The position numbers and the translations under genes are program-made. A stretch of 64,000 nt of DNA. Origin: Branchiostoma floridae. Taxonomy: Eukaryota; Chordata; Leptocardii; Amphioxiformes; Branchiostomatidae. The stretch covers positions 9,075,875 to 9,139,874 of the forward strand of contig NC_049997.1 of NCBI RefSeq assembly GCF_000003815.2, written 5' to 3'. The notes beneath the pieces are model-generated. The model searched no databases and had not been told where the DNA came from. It worked only from the letters and a program-made list of their open reading frames with translations. Shown here piece by piece: positions 23,001 to 34,523 of the stretch (its first letter is position 1; every line of letters starts with the position of its first letter).

Positions 23001-26000
23001 CCCCTCTGCTTTGAGTTTGTTGAATGGCACTTGTATGTAGCATTTCTTCTTTGTAAAATGATATAGTATCTAGGAATGGGTAGTAACCAGTATGGTTTTC
23101 CGGTACAAAATCTGTTTTCTTTTTTGTTGTTGGACCAGTCCGGAAATACGGACCTAAAAAAAAAAATCAGTGAATTTTCTGCGCTGGTACCCACCCCTGG
23201 TAACGTTAGATGTAGTACTAGAATCTAATAGTAATACACTGGAATCCAGCCTTGCTAGCTTTAGTGCAATTCCAAACGTCGCTACTCTACTGTTGTCACT
23301 CTTTTTTGGCAGAATAGCAACTGTTTGGAGCAAACTAAAGCAAGGAAATTCCAGGCTACTTAATCTAACATAATGCTGGGTAGTTAAAACTATGCTGGTT
23401 GAAACATCACTTCACCCCCCTCCCCTGTAGTATCCCCACTGCTTTTATAACCCATGCTTGTGCACATGTAGATTATTCTCAAGGCTTCGGTGGCAAATAT
23501 GGTGTACAGAAAGACCGCGTGGACAAGTCAGCTGTTGGATACGAACACCAGGAAAAGTTAGAGAAGCACGAATCGCAGCAAGGTGAAACGGAAAATCCAC
23601 AGGACATTTTACGATCTTACATTGAATGAACTCTATGATTTGCTAAAAGAAGTTGTGTGCAAAAGAAGGCAGTGTCATAATGAAAATTGCTGTTTTGTGT
23701 TTGGTAAGATTAACTGTTAATTCTGGGGGAATTATGACCTCAAGACAATGAAAATGTAAGAAGTAAGTCTGGAAAGCTGTTTAAAGTGTCAAGGTCAACA
23801 GTAAAACTGCAGAAGATAAGCTTTCAAAAAAATTTTATCTGAAATAGTTTAAAAGGTTGTTTGACATTTTCCGTAAAAAAAGAACTGCATATTACAAACT
23901 TGTATGAAAGTTTTATGGATTATCTTCAATTACATCATGAAAGCTGATTAAAAGGTTTTTGATTGCTACCCTTCATTGTAAATGGAAAAGCCCAAACTAA
24001 GACAGCCTCTGCTCTATATCTGTGTATTTCAGACTATTCCAAGGGATTCGGAGGGAAGTATGGCGTACAGAAGGACAGGATGGACAAATCTGCTGTAGGT
24101 TATGAGGACCAGACCAAGCCCGAGCTCCACCCGTCCCAGACCGACACCAAGAAAGGCTTCGGTGGGAAATTTGGCGTGGAGTCCGACAGGGTGGACCAGG
24201 TGAATTCTGGAATTGACTGACTTTGACCTTGAAAACAAGCTGTGAAATAGGTCTTCTCTCATTGAATGTTTCTTATAATAACATAGGTTATAATTTACTT
24301 CTTTTTAGCTCTCAGAACCCTTAGATGATGGAATGCTACACCTTGTTTTAATGTCTACTTTTCAGACTATTCTCAAAAGCATAGCACATTTTGATTTTGA
24401 AATTTAGAGCAAAAGGCAAGGGTGGTGAAAAGTCTCCCTTCATAAGATATGTATTTATCAACATCTATGAAGACATACAGACATTCAACATTGTCAATAC
24501 ACAAAGAATATAAAGTATGATATGTGGCAAGTTTTATGCATGACTGTCACAATATGAAATGTCTTCATCTTGCTTCTTTTTGTTTCTTAGTCTGCCCATG
24601 GATTTGGAGATGTGGACAAACCCAGCTCCGCTTACCAGAGAACAAGGCCAGAAGTCCGTAAGTATATAGTATAGAACAAGGCTATTCTGCTTAATATCTG
24701 GATTTTAAATTTCAACAGTTTAGTTGTCAGTTTTTAAAGCAATCACTATCTACTAAGCATACTCCATTTCCTGTCATGAATTTAAAAATTTTGAATGGAT
24801 GGGTCTGTCCTAACTCAGACAGAGAGACTGTTCCTTGAGACAGCCCTGGTAATATATTTTATCACCTTCACTAAGAAGATTTTGTTTTGAGGAGAGTTTG
24901 TGTCTGACCATCTGTAAACATGATTACTAGTACATGTACTTAAAAAGCCTGGGTGGATTGTTTTTATACTTTGTTGGTACTTGGTGTTCATGAGACTTTG
25001 AGTTTAGATTTTGAGACCACTAGTGGGCTGTGTTGTATGTGTTTCCCTACCTTCTGCCAATTTCTACAATGTACATGTCTCAACTAACCCTGCTGAAACT
25101 TAATATACTTTTAAGTGTTGTAAGTTTATATGACACTGCCAGCACTGGGAGTTAAGGCAATGCATTCACTGCTAGTAGTGCTACTATATTATATGACTAG
25201 ATTTCTTTAAAAAATAGCACTGTTTCATAATAATAGCATCACACAAATGTTAATGAGAGAGACTTTTTGCTTTTCTTTCTTTCTTCACTTTATGCACTTC
25301 CTTTATTCTCTATTGTACATATCATGGGTTTCTGTTGTTCTTTTGTTTTCTTTTAGACTTCTCTCTAGGATTCTCTGCCTTCTGCCTTCACTTTCTTCTT
25401 CAGTTCTCCATGCCGTAGTGGGTACTTCTTCTTTTCCTTTCACATTCTTTTCAATAAACCTTAATGACTTTGGTTACCTTCATGAAATAGTCTGTAGCAT
25501 ATGCATCTTTCAACATGTACTTATTATTTGCCATTGATATATTATACACATTTACATCAACTGCAACAACTTTTACTATCCTTTATTGAAAGAATGAAGA
25601 CCTTTATTGTACATTTTGCCTGGTTACCATGCTAAGTACAGGTCACAACAGAGAGAGAATATAGTATTTTATGATATGATTATTATCACACACCTAATCT
25701 AACACAGAAGTTCGTCTTCTTCTTGCTTGTTGGTAATAGTGAAAATGTAGGACTGTATGGGTTTAGCTATGGTCGGTTTGTCAAAACACATTGGGGAATT
25801 TAAAATTTGTCAGTGCTACTCATATGTTTAAAGTGAATGAATCTACTTTCTATATAGCTACATATGAGTATTTCTATCATTAACATACACAGTACAATCA
25901 ACAACGATGTGCACTTAGTCTTCTACTCTGTTTAAGGTACAAGAAATATTCTGCTGCTACTGTACTTACTCTAGGTGGTGGCGGAGCTGGCAATCTTAAA

Positions 26001-29000
26001 GCCAAGTTTGAAAACATGGCGAAGGCCAACGAGGAAGAAGCGGCAAAGAGGGTCGCAGAGGAGCGGTCACGTCGCGAGGCCAAGGCCAAGGCAGAAAAGG
26101 AGGCCGAGTTAAAGAGATTGGAGGTGGGCCAAGTTTCTTTGTTGTTAAACACTATTCTTTCTATCTTCAAATACTTAACAATTCAATCTCTACAACAACT
26201 GGTTAAAAAGTTTACCAAGATTTACTTCCAGACATTTTGAGTGGCATCCATTCTTCAGCGTCACTTCATAAATGTATCCTTTCTATCATTTAAACAACAA
26301 AGAACTTATTATGCTTGTGCTTATTATGAGCTTATGGTTTATGAGCAAAATTTGGATGCTACTGGTGTTTTTGAAAAGAATATACAAATGTAGGAACCTT
26401 ATCAAATGAATATGATAGTGCATGTAGTATCACCTGGTTTCTTTTAAATTTCATTTTGTTATCATGCAGGGAAAAAGATGAACATCGTCTTTCTACTCTT
26501 TGGAAAAAAATTACAAAATGAAAGAATGGAGTCACCAAATTTTTAACGAGTCTTCTGGTATTACCATTGCTAAGAACATTATATTGTGGCCTTGTACATG
26601 TAGAAGTGTGATACTACATTGTTTTGTATAAGTATAAGAAAGACATTTTTCTCTTACCCAAACTCTCCACAGACTGTCCTTTCCTGCTTCCTCCTAGTTT
26701 ATTTCCCTCACACCTTGCTCAATCCTCTCTGCATAGTGGTGTTGCATGGAATTGTTAAGAACTGTTGGGAGTATTCTGCCACAGATTTCAAAGTTCTACC
26801 TGATGATTAAGAAAAAGGTTATCAGGTCAATTGGGGTATATTTGATAACAGTTACTGAGAAACATGATGAGAAAGAGAGGATTTGGAAACTAGATAAAAA
26901 AAAAATATAATTCAAATTTGGGAAGAATAATCGCTATACTCTCAACAGTCCTTAATTGTAAACACTGACTTTATGGCCCCCTTTCCACTAGACGGTGATC
27001 GATGATCAACTATACAATGACCAACATTGTATTAGTTTTGTCATGTTTGGATGCAAGATATGAATTAACTATGTTTTGAAAACAACAAAAAATGGAAAAA
27101 ATGTTATCACACACAAAATTTGTTCTTTGTGAAATTTGTGAGCCATACGTCAATTTTTTCGCTGTATGTTGCTCAGGGGTCACAGTTTCTAGTGAAAAGG
27201 TGGTATAAAAAGCATGTTCCAGTGACTGTCAGTATTTCTCTGCATCTCTCTCTTGCACTGTCATGAGCCTCTGCACTATGCAGTACCTGCGCTCGCTACC
27301 TTTGCCGCCACTTCCGCCCGTGCCACTGAGCACGTTCCGCATCAGGAAGAAGGTTTGTATCTCAGTCAAACATCTTATATTTAGAAATCCCCCCTGAGCT
27401 CAAGTACAATTGTAACTTACATGTAGTACTTGTAGTACATTGTATCTTTAGTAGGTTCAGACATCTAGTTGACATCTACCTAATACAGGAAAGCAAAGCA
27501 CTTTCTGGTGTGTGTAAAAGTGTTGAAAGTTATGGTAAGTTAAACATGTCTTAAGAATGACATTTGGCACAGTCTAAACCATACTGTTTACCAATTCTAA
27601 ATAAGGACAGCTGCCCATGCTGGTCATTTTTTTGTGGTCCATGCTAGCATTGCATTTAATGTTTTTTCCCCAGGTTTGACCTAAACTTAACTTAATCTAT
27701 AGCGGTCGTCGGTCTTCTTTAAGTCCCTTGAATGGTCACTATTAGCATTGTTTGACAGTATGTCCTTTCATATAGATTATTCAAGCTACATTGTAATTGT
27801 AATTTAGTTCGATGATGGTGTGATTTTTTTAAAGACCAGGAGTCATTTTGGTCAAACAAATCTGAGATGACATACAAAACAACTGACAGTGTCCAAAAAA
27901 GAAAATGTTTGAATAAATTGAATGTGTAATTACCACACAATGTACAGTACTAGTCTTGTCATTTTGCCTACAACACAATGTTGATTGGGCTAGCTCTCTC
28001 TGACTCTTTACGATGAAGTGATGTACTGATTTCTTTGCTGTCTCTTTCAACAAACTTCTCAGCTTGTGTGCTCCCTTCACATTTCCTACTGTATCTCTTC
28101 TCTTGCTTGCCACAAGGATGGAGGCAAGTCCCGCAAGGGTGCCGACAAGAAAACTGCTGAGGTGTGGAAACAATGAACTCTTCTTGGTTATTTCTTCTAA
28201 CCTTTCCCTGTAGTGTCTTCTTTTCTTTCACTGAAATTGGACTATCTAACATGTAACATTAAATTAAATGCTTTTTTTCTACAATAAGAGTGAAAACAGT
28301 GTCACAGATTTATCGGCTAGTCAATGTTGGTCACCTATTCTTAAGAAGAAGAAGAAGAAGAAAGTGTACAATGTATTATGCACATTCCAGGCAGTTTAAA
28401 GAATTTGTCTTTTTTTCAGTTCCACAGGGCAGGTAAAATGAATGTCTCTGTTACTGTCTGTAGGAAAGTCATAATATTATTGGATGGAATCATCTCAACA
28501 TTGGGATAGCATAACCAACTGTACACCAGAAGAAAACAAAACTTTATAATCTTTTGCTCACAATAAACCAAGAAAACTTCATGAGGTTACGTTTTCCCCA
28601 CCACCCAGGCTGACAAGGCCAAGAGGAAGGAAGAGGAAGCTGCTCGGAGGAGAGCCAAGGAGGAGGAGGAGGCTGAGAGGAAGGCTGCAGCTGCTGTGCA
28701 GGAACCAGAGCCGACCTACGAGGCAGAACCCACGTACGAACAGGAGCCTACTTACGAAGGTGAACCCCAGGAGGTAAGGGAAGATCAGGTCATTCAATTT
28801 ACAGCCTCTTAACAATAGTTTAAATTTCCTATACAAAAAAGAGGAGGAAGCAACTCTTTCAGACTTTTCTGGGATACAAACATACCCTTGTATGAAAGGT
28901 CATCATTTCATTCCAAAAAAGCAACTTTCACCAAAAATCTAATTGCAGAAACGTCTGAGAATTGGGAAAACAACCTTTCACCTCTCGACCACACCACTAC

Positions 29001-32000
29001 CCAGTGGGTAGACCCCTGTGCTAGGACAAGCCCAACTCTGTATCCCCTGATAACCACAAAAAACAATTCTTGAAGTTTTAGATCTAGACCTGGTACTACC
29101 TTCAACCACCATCAATTTGCATGGCGGATGGCCGGCATATGCCCGTGATGGACCCAAGGATGCAAACAACCTTATCAACATTAACACTGATAGTTTATTT
29201 AGATCAGCCAAGGGGAGCCACTACCTCAAATTTAAACAGCCAGAACAGTGGCACACAAATTGTCATTGCCCTGCTTGGCACGGTTGTGACGGCTCCCACT
29301 GTTGAGTCATTCTGTGCCAGGCTGGAGGTTTGCCCGCCCTAGCCTTGGACCGTAGCTGCCCACTTTCATTGTCCCTGATTGGTTTATTCAGGCCTGGAGT
29401 ATCAACTTTAGATGTATTACATTGTGTAGTTGTAGACACAAATTTCAGCCTAACGTTTTGTTTCAAACATAATACTTAAAATTTGTACTTGAGCATCATT
29501 CTGCTTTTTACTTCGGAGACTCAAAAGTAGATCTGCCAAGTTTCTTTTGTTTTCATTGTCATTCTTGCTGTTTTTTATTGTTTTCAATTTGTTTCATGTT
29601 CCTTGCAGTATTAGCTTGTGTTCCTGTGTTACTGCCATAACAAATTTTGCTTTCAAAAACTACTTGCTAGGATCAAGAACATTTAACTTCCTGACATCTG
29701 TGTGAACTTTGTGTTTAATTTTTATTTCTTCAAGTTTTCTTCCTTGCTTGATGTAGTTGATCACTGTTCTAGCGGTATAATAGTCAGTTGCTTTGCTTTG
29801 TGTGTTTTGTTTTGTTTGATTGTTTTGTTTACGCTTGTATAACACCACTAACAGGGTATATATGAGGCAGAACCTGAACCTGAGTCAGATCCGGTGTATG
29901 AGCCACCCCCAGAGCTGCCCAGTCGGGCCCCTGTCAAGTCAGAGCCAGAACAGGTGTGGTAAAACGCAGGGTTAACATACCTTTACCTGTACAATGTCTT
30001 AAGGTGAAAGGGTTCCTATTGGGATTCAAACCCAGGACCTCTACTAGGATGCTGCGTCCAACAACCAAAACTACCAGGTCACTGCGTGTGGCATTGAAGC
30101 TTGTCAGAAGCTACTTGTATTATCAAGATTTGCAACATCCAGTATGTAATGCTAGTTCACCTTAATCTGTGAGATAACCTATAGTTTGTTGTTTTTCAAG
30201 GGATCTGAAGGATGGTTGTTTCAAATTGCAATCTTTTCAAAGTACTTCAATTTTAATTACCATTAAATGTCATGTTTTTTAAAACAACGGATATGGGTTA
30301 CCCTACAGATAAAATGGAACAAGCATTACATATGTGTTGTACATGTACTTTATGTGGCAACTCTTGCTTGTACATGTACAAATGTAGCTTCTGACAGTGA
30401 GTGTTTATTGTATACCTTAAACTGATACTTCACCTTCTTGAACATGTCTTGCCTATGGATTGTTTTTTCATCATGCAGAAAACTAAGAAAACAAAGAAGG
30501 TATTCATTCAATTCAGCTGTTGTGATTTATAGTTTGTCTGTCAGTCAGTCATATCATGGACTGGTGAGTGAGTGAGTGAGTGAGTGAGTGAGAGTGAGTG
30601 AGTGAGAGTGAGTGAGTGAGTGAGTGAGTGAGTGAGTGAGAGTGAGTAAGATGAGTGAGTGAGTGAGTGAGTGAGAGTGAGTAAGATGAGTGAGTGAGTG
30701 AGTGAGTGTGAGTGAGTGAGTGTGAGTGAGTGAGTGAGTGAGTGAGTGAGTGAGTGAGTGTGAGTGAGGGAGTACTAGTGAGTGAGTGAGTGAGTGAGTG
30801 AGTGAGTGAGTGAGTGAGTAGTCAGTGAGCAGTTTACTGATATTTTGTTGTTTTTCCACAGATTTATGAGCCAGAACCGGAGCCCAGCAGGCCTGCACAG
30901 CCACAGCAGGAGGAGGAAGATGTCTACCAGGAAGTGGGACCACAGGTTGTTTATTTGTTTGTTTGTTTGTTTGTTTGTATTGTATACCTGCTAAACTACC
31001 TTATGATGTAACATACCAGGTTTATAATGAAGAGTACAAGCTGTATATCCAGACTGTAGAAACCTGGTAGAAATGACTATAAACACTACTCCGCTTCGCT
31101 CTTGTTACTTTCTTGAACCAGTAAGCACCAAAACATGTAAAATTCTGGTCATTTCCTACTCAGTCCACAATCCTGCCCACTGATTTTTTTCAGGTCCGGT
31201 TTTGTAATGGTACATTATAGTTTATACGGGTACCCAAACCTAGTCATAACCTTTGGATGATTAGCTCATGCAGCTATTCATTGAGTCAAAATGTTTTCAT
31301 ATGTGCGAACATCCACCCGAGCGGATCAAACCATTCCGGCCAAAAATAGGGGTAGGAATCTCCCGAGCAGCCCTCGTAACCCCTGCTTTGCCTATTGGGT
31401 TAGTTAGTCCTCACTCATAGTGAGCAATTGGGCTGGTCTTAATCATGATGTTTCTGACCTAGGGCGAAGACTGGCTGTTACAGTTCCAATCATGTAACCC
31501 GTAACCTTGAGTGGCCTTCAGGCCTTGTTACGTGGTGACCATTGAGTAAAAAAAAAAACTAGTGCGAGATCTCTTTTATATTTTGTACATTCATCTAACA
31601 ACCTAATGTCTGACCTGTGCCAGGATGATGATAATGACTATGAGGCCCCACCAGACGGAGATGCTGAGACCTACACTGATGTGGGGAGTCTCAGTAAAGA
31701 TGTCACTGCCATCGCTCTGTATGACTACCAGGCTGGTCAGTTTATTCTCCTCCTGACTTCTGTATCTCAGTCTACAAAATGTATCTATATATTGTAGCTG
31801 GCATAACCACCCTTTGGCATAACACATCAGCTTCTGTATCTATATTATACTATTAGCTGGTATGACTGCCCTTGGGTGCATAATACCAGCTTTTTTTTTA
31901 TATTACTTCTGTAATATACAATGTATCTGGTATAACAAACCTTCACCATAATACACCAGCTTCTAAGTTCTATATATAAATAGTGGAACTGGTATATAAC

Positions 32001-33022
32001 AATACCCTTGGGCATAATTTCTATCATTCTATACAGCTCGTATAACTACCCTTGGGTGTAACACACCAGCTTCTGTATATACTAAGCTGATATACATGTA
32101 ACTGCTCCCTGGTTGGCAAACTTTGTTGTTGTGAGGAATGAAACCCCTTACTATCCCCTCTGGGAGCTGGTAGACCAACCCAGTTCATTCTATTGATATG
32201 TGTAAAGGAAGATGGCAACACGGTTTCAACTCATGGTTACCTTTTGTACAGCGGCTGAGGATGAAATCTCGTTTGACCCAGATGACGTCATCACCAACAT
32301 CGAAATGGTAAGGCCGACAGTCTCCATCTTAACTTGATGATTTTGCTTTTCATTTTGTGACATGGACGAGGTCTATGGTACAGACTGTAGATACATGTAC
32401 ATGTAGATGAAGCTGAATGTATAAAAACATCTTGTAGAGACCAGAACAAGTGAAGCAATCGTATTTTCACAAGCATTTTCTAAGTTGGGGGCTGTGTTTG
32501 GGGAGCTTTGGGCTGCTCAAATGGAGTTTTCTTACTATAAAATGCTGCTTGATTGGCCTTGCATCCTCCTTGCACAGTCTTCAGTTGACTTTGTAAATAC
32601 ATTAACCTGGTCACCATTTTCCTCTGGACAGGTCGGCTTTGGGGTGCTCAAGCATCGACCTACTTCTGTCAGCCTGTCTGAGTACTGGTCTTGTGAGATT
32701 TTGCCACAAGAGGCTTGTAGACTGCCTTTTGAGTTTTTACTGTGACTGTCAGTCAAAAGAAACCTAACCGAACCCTATAAAAATTCCCCCAGCCTTGGCT
32801 AATTTACTGGACGGGCCTGGCTACCTTCACAGCACTGTAGAGGTACATGTAATGGCAAGAGCCCGATAATATGGTTAGCAGGCTAAAAATACGTGTGCAA
32901 ATGAGACTGACCTAATCTTTCATCCTTTTTTCCATCTTCAGATTGACGAGGGCTGGTGGCGTGGAGAGTGTCACGGACAAGTCGGCCTCTTCCCAGCAAA
33001 TTTTGTGGAGATCCGACAGTAG
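15319..33022 (+). CDS. CTTN: Cortactin, complete, 20 coding exons, 669 aa
   Basis: Coding exons: 15319-15399, 16110-16183, 16875-17004, 18011-18176, 19395-19505, 20467-20577, 21950-22060, 23472-23582, 24033-24199, 24591-24657, 25975-26123, 27284-27352, 28117-28161, 28609-28773, 29855-29953, 30479-30499, 30862-30945, 31624-31735, 32252-32307, 32942-33022. All phases join; the ATG starts MWRAQVGS. Order of parts: acidic Arp2/3-binding start with DDDDW, about seven and a half 37-residue F-actin repeats, a charged helix, a Pro/Tyr linker, and a C-terminal SH3 domain ending EIRQ. Cortactin binds F-actin and Arp2/3 and stabilises branch points at the cell cortex, with SH3 partners such as WASP-family and endocytic proteins. 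Vertebrate cortactin has about 6.5 repeats and 550 aa, so this one is longer in both repeats and linker. The related HS1 has fewer repeats and is less likely. Confidence 0.95.
15905..16062. mobile_element. Hairpin element broken by a gap, cortactin intron 1
   Basis: AGCCTGGGTACCATCCGTATTCTACC stands just before the gap and its inverse GGTAGAATACGGATGGTACCCAGG just after it. The 100-N gap is therefore the centre of an inverted-repeat element, a usual place for assembly to fail. Confidence 0.75.
17032..17399. mobile_element. hAT-like MITE in cortactin intron 3
   Basis: Ends read ACAGGGCTCGAAAT and ATTTCGAGCCCTGGT, with GGTGT on both outer flanks. The interior repeats the word GGTGCACCCA in both directions. 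No transposase. The CAGGG start resembles hAT elements; the target duplication is not perfect, so the class is tentative. Confidence 0.65.
18011..24657 (+). CDS. CTTN: Cortactin exons 4-10: F-actin-binding tandem repeats
   Basis: Exons 5-8 are each exactly 111 bases and encode one 37-residue repeat of the form [13 protein letters not shown]-x-DR-x-DKSAVG, all split after the first base of the Asp codon. Exon 4 and exon 9 carry one repeat plus a part. Exons 5 and 7 differ at only two residues of 37 (R to H, V to I). Exon 6 encodes [10 protein letters not shown], like the CALGW repeat of vertebrate cortactin that can be skipped, and its splice sites are weak (GTACATAAG acceptor, GTTGTC donor). 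Exon 10 is a short tail ([11 protein letters not shown]). Symmetric 111-base exons can be added or skipped without breaking the frame. Confidence 0.93.
18694..18815. mobile_element. Perfectly foldable hairpin repeat in cortactin intron 4
   Basis: The left arm AATCAAGGAATGGGTTC pairs with GAACCCATTCCTTGATT, and the inner CGTTCAAACAGGTGTCCCAACACC arm pairs with GGTGTTGGGATGCCC ... GTTCAAACG. The total is about 120 bp with a small loop. It is a short fold-back element. No coding capacity. Confidence 0.7.
19001..19212. mobile_element. TA-flanked MITE, ACTGTAAATGCA family
   Basis: The ends are TACTGTAAATGCA and TGCATTTACAGTA, and TA is duplicated at the flanks. The interior repeats TTCGCGGT words in both directions (CACCGCGAA, GTTCGCGG). 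The form suits a Tc1/mariner-related MITE. Confidence 0.7.
20593..21147. repeat. Short direct duplication enclosing an element in cortactin intron 6
   Basis: About 80 bases starting GGACACTGTCCATGGGCATGA recur at 21063, 470 bases on. Between them a segment has ends TTGCTCGAAATAC (20691) and GTATTTCGAGCACTGG (21043), so an inverted-repeat element sits between the duplicated blocks. Confidence 0.5.
21130..21345. mobile_element. Repeat with GGTGACCTTTATCCG / CGGATAAAGGTGAACC ends
   Basis: This is one of three copies; the others lie at 21700-21905 and 30150-30325. All start near CACCTTTATC and end near GGTTACCC followed by GATAAA, so the termini are inverted. The interior shares TTTCAAA and an ACGTT-like word only loosely. 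This is a non-autonomous element family; the first two copies lie about 350 bp apart in the same intron. Confidence 0.6.
21700..21905. mobile_element. Second copy of the CACCTTTATC element, cortactin intron 6
   Basis: It starts AGTTCACCTTTATCTGC and ends CACGGATAAAGGTGAACTAG, the clearest inverted ends in the family. It lies about 45 bases before exon 7. A third diverged member is at 30150-30325 in intron 15. Confidence 0.65.
22229..22554. mobile_element. hAT-type MITE with a perfect 8-bp target duplication
   Basis: The element begins CAGGGCTTTAGCCAGC and ends GCTGGCTAGAACCCTG. The eight bases CAACAATG lie directly outside both ends (22221-22228 and 22555-22562). An 8-bp target duplication with CAGGG ends is the hallmark of the hAT superfamily. 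The 326-bp body has no frame; its right part holds repeated CCGTCAA / TTGACGG words that can fold. Confidence 0.85.
25975..30945 (+). CDS. CTTN: Cortactin exons 11-17: charged helix and Pro/Tyr linker
   Basis: Exon 11 encodes [20 protein letters not shown], matching the conserved helical block after the repeats. Exon 12 (23 codons) encodes [12 protein letters not shown], a proline-rich cassette. Exon 13 is 45 bases ([12 protein letters not shown]). Exon 14 has a [19 protein letters not shown] helix and then tandem EPTYE units. Exons 15 and 17 add [11 protein letters not shown] and IYEPEPEP. Exon 16 is a 21-base microexon, KTKKTKK. All of exons 12-17 are multiples of three and start in phase 0, so any can be skipped. 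The tyrosines sit in acidic sequence as in Src-family sites; that use is inferred. Confidence 0.88.
30562..30822. repeat. (GTGA)n microsatellite in cortactin intron 16
   Basis: About 260 bp of GAGT/GTGA units with scattered GAGAGTGAGTAAGAT interruptions that themselves repeat. It begins about 60 bases after the 21-base microexon. The reverse strand reads as LTHSLTHS, which is not a protein. Confidence 0.95.
31624..33022 (+). CDS. CTTN: Cortactin exons 18-20: SH3 domain
   Basis: Exon 18 ends with the SH3 start [10 protein letters not shown], exon 19 gives [17 protein letters not shown] and exon 20 gives [21 protein letters not shown] then VEIRQ and TAG. The ALYDY, WW and PANF residues that line the ligand groove are all present. 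The acidic DPDD RT loop and C-terminal position match cortactin. Exon 18 also carries an acidic Tyr-rich lead-in ([18 protein letters not shown]). Confidence 0.96.
31795..32085. repeat. Minisatellite of about 60 bp units (AGCTGGTATAAC family)
   Basis: Four to five diverged units share (A/C)TGGTATAAC, CCCTTGGG(C/T)(A/G)TAA and ACACCAGCTTCT words. It lies in the intron between the two halves of the SH3 coding region. One more unit occurs at about 37195-37275. Each unit can fold because its ends (AGCTGGT and ACCAGCT) are complementary. Confidence 0.65.
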
Positions 33023-33825
33023 ACCAAGTGTTCTTACCACTTACCACCCCAGCTACACACCAACAATCTTATTATACCCGTCACATTGAAGGAAAATCAG
33101 TGGCCCCGAACTCTGTCCAATATGATAGGGTAGATTTTTAGGTGAAAAATATGCTGGAGGTGATTTTTAGATTCTGCAACATTTTGCAAGAAATACGAAA
33201 GAACCTTGTTGAATGTGTGCCGGGGTTGGATAAAATTCTGTAATATTTTGAAAATATTCTGGTGTTTTTCTAAAAAAAGGGCATGTTCTTTGACTGTTTT
33301 AGTTTGAGCAAGAAAATGAGCAATTTGATACATATGTGAAATACAGTAAGTTTTATTGATATTAGGGTATTCTGTTTTAGAACAGGGAAGAAACAAAAGC
33401 ATTGACTAAAAGTGGGATCATTACATATAACATGTAAATTGTCTGTTAAAGGGCTGTTTTTTGTTATACTTAGGAGTCCTACAGAAAATCTGGAGCTTCC
33501 TTCTTTTGTAATCATTTTTTTTTAAATTTGCTGATGCATGCAAATGATTTATTGCAGGTTTGCATTTATTGTAGGTTGAAAATTTAGTAGTTCTGTATTC
33601 AGCTCATATCACTCTCGATATAAAGGTGAAATGATTGTACACTGCAAGGCTATATAACCAGCAATACATGTATTGGGACAGACATATGGGCACCTAAATG
33701 AGCTTTCATTTAGCTTGAAGCTGTCTCTTGCCAAAAAGAGCATATCGTTAACTACAATGTACTCATCTAGTAGAGTCACACTACAAATACATAATCATTC
33801 CCATTGTTACACATCAATTGAGGTA

Positions 33826-33999
33826 CAGTGGAAGCCAGTTAATTGCACGTCGGATAAACGCACACTTCAGTCAATTGCACGGAATAGCCAAATCCCGTGG
33901 CGGTGTGGTCCAACCGGGTGACTTCGCATTATCGCACACGCCGGATAATTGCACGGAATTCGCTGGCAAATTGGGTGTGCAATTAAGCAGCTTCCACTG
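33826..33999. mobile_element. Tigger/pogo-like MITE with TA duplication
   Basis: Ends are CAGTGGAAGCCAG and its partner GCAGCTTCCACTG, with TA on both sides. The interior has repeated AATTGCAC and GTGCAATTA words. CAGTGGAA(G/A) ends and a TA target are typical of pogo/Tigger derivatives. Confidence 0.7.
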
Positions 34000-34321
34000 T
34001 ATTTTGAAATAAGCAGACAAGGCATGATTAACCGGGAATTTTTGTTACATTATATAAAGTCATATTTAATATAGCAACATACTTGTACATGCGTGGTGGA
34101 GGTTGTGGAATTAAGTTTATGCAGACGGTGTAAGTTGACAGTACAGTGTTTGAGGGAGGAGAGCCTTTGCACTTTTCAATAAGAATTTTATTATGTGCCA
34201 TTTTCTGATTACTACAATTTCTTTTCTATTGATACAACTGTGGTAATTAGCAAGAAAGCACTACACATGATAAGTTCAAAAAGCTCCTGTTATGGACTCA
34301 TTGGGACAGGCAGCTATACTC

Positions 34322-34523
34322 TCCAAGCAGAGGTTAGGCTCCGGCTGTTTTTTTAACGTTTTTTTTTAGTCGTTTTTATCGGGCTTTCAATTTTTTTTTA
34401 TATCTTGCTGTGTCAAAACCTGTGTTTGGCTGGCGTACTTCAAGAAAAATGACAACATAGAAAGCCCGATAAAAACGACTAAAAAAACGTTAAAAAAACA
34501 CCCAGAGCCTAACCTCTGCTTGG
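34322..34523. mobile_element. MITE, TCCAAGCAGAGGTTAGGCTC family
   Basis: Left TCCAAGCAGAGGTTAGGCTC pairs with GAGCCTAACCTCTGCTTGGA on the right. The arms continue through AACGTTTTTTT and TTTTTATCGGGCTTTC. Related pieces sharing CCCGATAAAA-CG lie at 62338-62455 and, as a half copy, at 57890-58000. Confidence 0.75.

Noticed and set aside
30554-30943. Long minus-strand frame rich in LTHSLTHS
   Set aside because: It is a translation of the GTGA microsatellite in a cortactin intron and overlaps a real exon on the other strand.
15319-33022. HS1 (HCLS1) as the identity of the actin-repeat SH3 gene
   Set aside because: HS1 has fewer repeats and is a vertebrate haematopoietic paralogue; seven to eight repeats and the CAL-W repeat point to cortactin.
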